This document shows, in pieces, positions 59,648 to 64,000 of a stretch of 64,000 nucleotides of DNA. Position numbers and translations under genes: made by a program. Source of the stretch: Crocodylus rhombifer (Eukaryota > Chordata > Crocodylia > Crocodylidae). The stretch covers positions 390,616-454,615 of the forward strand of contig JAVSML010000955.1 in the NCBI GenBank assembly GCA_038503035.1, given 5' to 3'. The number at the start of each line of letters is the position of its first letter. Position 1 is the stretch's first letter. The notes beneath the pieces were generated by a model that worked only from the letters and a program-made list of their open reading frames with translations, did no database searches and was not told the origin of the DNA.

Positions 59648-60165
59648 TTGAGGGTGCAGACAGAAGTGCTGTAGCTGAGAGCATTTTGTAAGAAGCATTT
59701 TGAGTTACAACAGTAGGCTGGACCAAACAGAAGTTCACTGTCAGTTCCAGAGGAGAGGAGAATCTAGCTGCTGGCTGCCAGCCTGCTGCCAGTTTCCCTT
59801 AGCGAAGGGGTCCCTAGATGATGCTGGAGGGTAGGATAGGTGAATTGGAGCTCCAATTCACCCATCCTCCAGCAGGAGCTGAAAAAACCCCAGACTGAAC
59901 TCCTTCCACTCCCTTTCTTCCTTCCCCTTCTGAAAACAGCTTGACACTGGGAGACAGATGAAAGTTACAGAGGATGTTATGTTTTGAAGTGTCTTCATCC
60001 GACCCCTCGTTGAACAAAGGTTTAGAGTTTCATCCAATCCGCCATTTTTTAAACACATTTTTGAAACAGTTTGCAGCCATTCACTTGTTTTTTATCACAG
60101 CTACAGACTGCTGTCTGTGCCCAGATTGGACAAAAATTGTCACTTCTGTCTCTAGTCTGAGGGCC
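59648..60165. mobile_element. Unclassified DNA-transposon-like repeat, copy 2
   Basis: Same blocks and orientation as 15364-15963, inserted between the PLE reverse transcriptase and its linker. Ends: GGGTGCAGACAGAAGTG and (reverse complement) CTAGAGACAGAAGTGACA. A short inverted pair, GGTGAATTGGAGCTCCAATTC, at 59840-59860 is itself palindromic. Precise boundaries and target duplication are uncertain. Confidence 0.65.
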
Positions 60166-60508
60166 TGGCTGTAGATAACTTTCCGGTGTGCTTGGTAATC
60201 TTGTTAAGAGCTAGATCATTGTGAACGTAAGTATGGTGGTCTGTAGATTTTCTGTGTATAGTCAGTTGTAGGTTACCATCCTGAATATGAGTTGTGGTAT
60301 CTAGAATGCTGATTTTCATGTAGGTGTATTCCAGAGAAAGTTTGATAAAGGGGTGATGGTTGTTAAATTTGTGGTAGAAGTCAATAAGTGAGTCCTCATG
60401 TCTAGTCCATATAATGTGTTTAGGGTATTTCAATGTTAACCTACTTAGTCTACTTGAATGATTACAGTCTCTCATGGGAACTGTAATCTGGATTCCTTCT
60501 GTTTTCAT
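60152..60508 (-). pseudogene. PLE reverse transcriptase C-terminal fragment
   Basis: The 118-codon minus frame reads …IIWTRHEDSLIDFYHKFNN, then FIKLSLEYTYMKISILDTTT and GNLQLTIHRKSTDHHTYVHN. This matches the PLE pattern W-x-x-HG-x-x-x-L…F-x-x-x-N…I-x-FLD…G-x-L-x-T-x-xYRKPTD-x-x-x-YLH. The YxDD motif would lie upstream, beyond the truncated right end. The last about 25 residues no longer resemble PLE, consistent with the insertion that begins near 60165. Confidence 0.75.
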
Positions 60509-60510
60509 GT

Positions 60511-63500
60511 TCTTCTATGGGCTGGGTTCCTTGACTGAATTATGTATCTCATGGTACCCTGGCTGAATCTCAGTAGTGGGAGTCATATGACCCAAAGCAG
60601 ATGTGGCCCAGCCAGGGAGCTCAATTCATAGGAAAGAATGAAAACATGAGGCCCCAGGACTACTGCTCCCAGAAGGTGCTAAAGAAACTCAAAAATGACA
60701 CCAATCAATGTGAAAGCAAGCAGAAAGAGAAAAATATACATATATAAAAATATGTGTGCGTGTGTGCATGTGCATGCACAATTTTTTGGAAGTTTCTGTT
60801 CCATGAACACTTTGTTACTTTGACAATTTTGCCCCCTAATATGATTGAAAATTTTCAGCATTCAAAATTTCCATGGGACAGGAATTCTAATTTCAGTCAG
60901 CTTAATAACAGCTTTCCAAAATGATATAACAGCTTATCCTTTTTCTACACTTGCTGCTGAACTATATTCAACATTAGCTTTGCTTCACTAATTGCTAACC
61001 CACATTGTTATGAACTTGCAAGTTTAACTCAGCTCCAGATTCTGATTTCATTCTGCAGGAAATGGATTTGCTTTGAAAAAAAAAAATTCCTGCATTGTTT
61101 GCATCACTGAAGTTACAAATGAAACTGATTCTAAACAAAATAGAACCTGGCTTCATTTATTTTCTTTGCCCAACCTAGATGAAGTACAAAGAGTAAATAG
61201 GCAGAAGAAATATTGAAACGTTAATTCTATTAAAAAAAATAATCTGTTTTAATCATAGTGGTGTTGCTGTAATAGCTGAACAGCAAACCATTGGTTCATG
61301 CTGTTTGGGACCAAATTCTGTTCTCATTTGCAATTATGTAAATTCAAAGTAACTCAACCAGATTTAGGGGATTTAATACTGATGCAGTCGTGTAGCATTT
61401 AGCATCTGTTAATATTCTGTTCAGAGTATCCTTTTAAACTTCATGTTGGGGAGAGATTTTTCTGGAAACTTCTGTAGTTGTCAAATGGAAACTCAACAGT
61501 TATGAACATATGGCACAGGGCACAGATTTTTTTTTTAAGTAAAATTGCAAACTGAAATGAACTCGCCAGAGTCCACTGTCAAGCTATTGAGGCTATAAGT
61601 CACTCTCAGATAGCATTACTAAGATAACAAAAATGCGTGTGCTTATTTTCAAGTACTGTGTTTGGAGAACAAGCACAGCACGGCTGTCATATGAACAGCC
61701 TGGTTGCCTGCTCTGTGGAAGGTTTTATTTTCCAAGGCAGCCCCCTCCCTCCACCTCTACTTACTCACTTGCCCCTTTCTCTCTGAAAATAAATCAATTT
61801 CATCTGCTGTAGTTTGATTTCTTTCTCCTCTCGCCTCTGTCTCTCAGTCTCACTCTCTCTTTGTAAGCCTGTTTCCACTGCACCATATGGCAGCTGAGAG
61901 AAGGGGAGAGCAATGATCTAGCTCTTAACAAAAGAGGCTGTGGTGTCAAAGAGGCTCATGAATGCATGAGACACATTCATGTATAGAGAACTGCCTCCAG
62001 CCCTGTCAGGAAGGACTAAAGAGAAGGCTGATAGACCTGACATCGCTTTAGAGTAAAGAACAGCAGCAGTTCTCTCTGCAGCTCATCTCCTTCTCCCTCC
62101 CTCCTTTTGGTCTGGTGCCAAAATCCTATTAGCTCTATTAATGATGTAAGACACAGAATCAAAGTGTGCGACACAACAAGAAATTAAATCAGGCCAACTT
62201 AGTTCCTCACTGTCACTTGTGTCAAACTAAAATCATATTATCGAAAAATATATCATAAGCACTAATAGTGTATCCAAGAGTAAATAAGCAAATCCCAACC
62301 TGGGATTGAACTTTTTTAGATCTTTTCTACCACTACACAAAGAGCCGATGCCTGTGCCTGTTGATCTGGAGCAGAACCCACAATGCAAAAAGTCAACACC
62401 CTAAGGAAGCCTGCAAACAAAGTATTTTAAGTATTCTACGTGCAGTTGTGATTATTTTGCCAAGCCAGTTATTTGAGCGTGCCAGTTTTAAAATAGAGGC
62501 CAGGGATCTTGAGGTTGGAAAATGAAATCAACATCATAGAGTGTGTGCAACATGGAAATATACTACATACTAGATAAGAAATATACTTAAAAATATTAGA
62601 AATATGGACTAGCATGTATAAGGCCTACGTTTTATGGGTGTGTTCCTTTCTTTCTCCCAGGTGTTTATGCGTACATCATTCAACAGAGTAATTCCACAAC
62701 GTAGATTCACAGTTTCTTTACAGGAAAAGCTAATGCGATGTTGGAGGAACAGCTGCAGATACTAGACTACTTAAAGACATATAAATTCAGTACATGGGGC
62801 TAAAAAGATACTGCTATTGTGTAATAGAATGTGACAATATATATTTATAACTACTATCTTATTGGATTTAGTCAAAAGAACGTTACTGCATTTCTTTCAA
62901 TGAAATGAAGATACAGCAAACTGTATCATTATTGCAGTCTAGTCCCAAAAAAAGGCCTCAAATCACAAAACTCTTGTTTCCCTGGGGTTATTTAAAGGAA
63001 CCTGGGCAAACTTCCAAATGCTGGTATCTGTGACCTTTTACAAGAACTCAACAATAACAGTCCCCTATGAAATAAATCAATGAACATGTGTATAGTACTT
63101 CAGCAGTGACATGAAAGTTTCAACGTGATATTGTAACAACACAGTGGAATCTAATCCACATAGCTTGGGTCTGGAAGATTTTACTGCTTATGTGGCATGT
63201 AACTTTCTCAAATATGTTTAACATTTACAGTGGAAACTTTTCTAGCAGAGCAGTCTCTCACTTCAAATCTGTCTCTTCGTGTTTGATCTAAAAGTAAGAC
63301 TATTATGCTGGATTAATGTAAAGCTCTATTTAAAGCCATGTTTTGTAGCAACTCTTTAATGCACATAAAGTTAAAGAAACAAGAAAATGAAGAGTCAACA
63401 AGACCTTCTCATTAATTAAAAATATCAACAATTTTGTTACAAATCTTGTATTGTCCTCTAGTTAGCATTTTAAATACCCTTCATTAGCTACAGTAGCGAC

Positions 63501-64000
63501 TTTTGTGACTGCTGTTATTTTTGCCAAGGAGGACAGCTTCTGTAAATGGCTTTGGAGTGTTAATTATATCTGTTGGACTCTGTAAAACTTAAATACTGTT
63601 TGGTTCCCTGAGCTATAGCAGCTATGTTTTTAAGCCTTCATCTGCTAGGCTGACTCTTGTGGAGGAGGCCTTCTGTAGACTGAACGGAAAGCAAGGAACA
63701 ATACAGCCATTCAGGCTCTCCTATTCATTGCAACCACATCTGTTTACATGGCCTGTGCCCACTTCTGAAAGGGTTTGTCCTCCTACCTCCATTTTATCTC
63801 ACACAACACTGTATGGCTGGCAGCTTGGTAGCTTTTCTTCTGAAGAGCTGCAGTTTCAAATGTATTTTATGAGATGGAGCTGCAAGACTGTCTAATGATA
63901 ACATTTAGACTTTCCTCTAGTCCAGTTTGAGTTTTAGTGTAATCTGAGAACAACTGTAAAGTTTCTAAAACTATTAGTTTTCAAAATAAGTTTTAACAAT
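60511..64000. other. Repeat-poor sequence with candidate conserved non-coding blocks
   Basis: No gene or clear transposon. Simple repeats only at 60735-60780 (TA/TG) and A11 near 61076. Blocks at 61655-62290 and 63480-63900 look non-random: TAAT- and TGTTTACA-type motifs, balanced composition, few stop-free frames. This is a judgement from texture only. 61311-61365 (GACCAAATTCTGTTCTCATT) resembles an old amniote repeat. Confidence 0.35.

Larger units (their letters stand above)
55900..60510 (-). mobile_element. Penelope-like element (PLE) host with nested insertions
   Basis: After the insertions are set aside, the minus strand reads as the 3' part of a Penelope-like retroelement: RT palm/thumb (60508-60152), the thumb-to-linker segment (59647-59253, blocks KELSKYP and VVVTYKPTVEPIRRIT), the start of a GIY-YIG endonuclease (58150-57890), C-terminal remnants (57860-57787) and a 3' UTR-like tail at 55900-56192. 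RT-core and GIY-YIG together define PLEs. The 5' side is lost beyond 60510. The insertions are the elements at 56193, 57440, 58155 and 59648. Confidence 0.75.

Overview
The window looks like intergenic or deep intronic DNA of a crocodilian (Alligator/Crocodylus type). The reasons are many CR1 LINEs whose 3' tails are built on CATAG/TTCATAG words and whose wording fits crocodilian CR1 as I remember it, one Penelope-like element, fold-back DNA transposons and AT-rich unique sequence between them. A turtle is the main alternative. I cannot support any host protein-coding gene. The recognisable coding sequence is decayed transposon sequence: CR1 ORF1/ORF2 and a Penelope-like reverse transcriptase with a GIY-YIG endonuclease.

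Layout. 0-10 kb: two minus-strand CR1s (256-573, 1704-3490), a pogo/Tigger-like end, a low-copy repeat with CA-rich interior (7680-7990), a small fold-back element and a plus-strand CR1 (8960-9826). 10-20 kb: mostly unique DNA with two short inverted-repeat transposons (12.3 and 13.0 kb), an unclassified repeat (15.4 kb) and tRNA-like SINE candidates. 20-29 kb: a hAT-like element with an 8-bp target duplication (20828-21344), a hAT-like element with arms of about 500 and 650 bp holding tandem units (22335-23679), a fold-back element at 25.1 kb followed by a Penelope-type tail, and two SINE candidates. 29-36 kb: largely unique. 36-44 kb: fold-back elements, two of them interrupted by CR1, an LTR-like segment and the second copy of the 7.7-kb repeat in opposite orientation. 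44.0-48.6 kb: the longest CR1 here, with decayed ORF2 and ORF1 and a duplicated GC-rich segment at its 5' side. 50-54 kb: two related fold-back elements. 55.9-60.5 kb: a minus-strand Penelope-like element that has received at least four insertions, one carrying a further CR1. 60.5-64 kb: repeat-poor, possibly conserved non-coding sequence.

How the parts relate. Eight or more fold-back elements share 5'-GGGC/GGGT...GCCC-3' ends around a CATGTCTACACGTG-like core. Where the flanks can be read they are bounded by 3-bp direct repeats (TGT, ATT, AGT, ACT, ACT, TTA, TTA), all of the form A/T-N-A/T. Their terminal inverted repeats resemble PIF/Harbinger, but the relaxed target word is worth checking. 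Three of them contain a CR1. All boundaries, similarities and family names were read by eye; no database search was possible.
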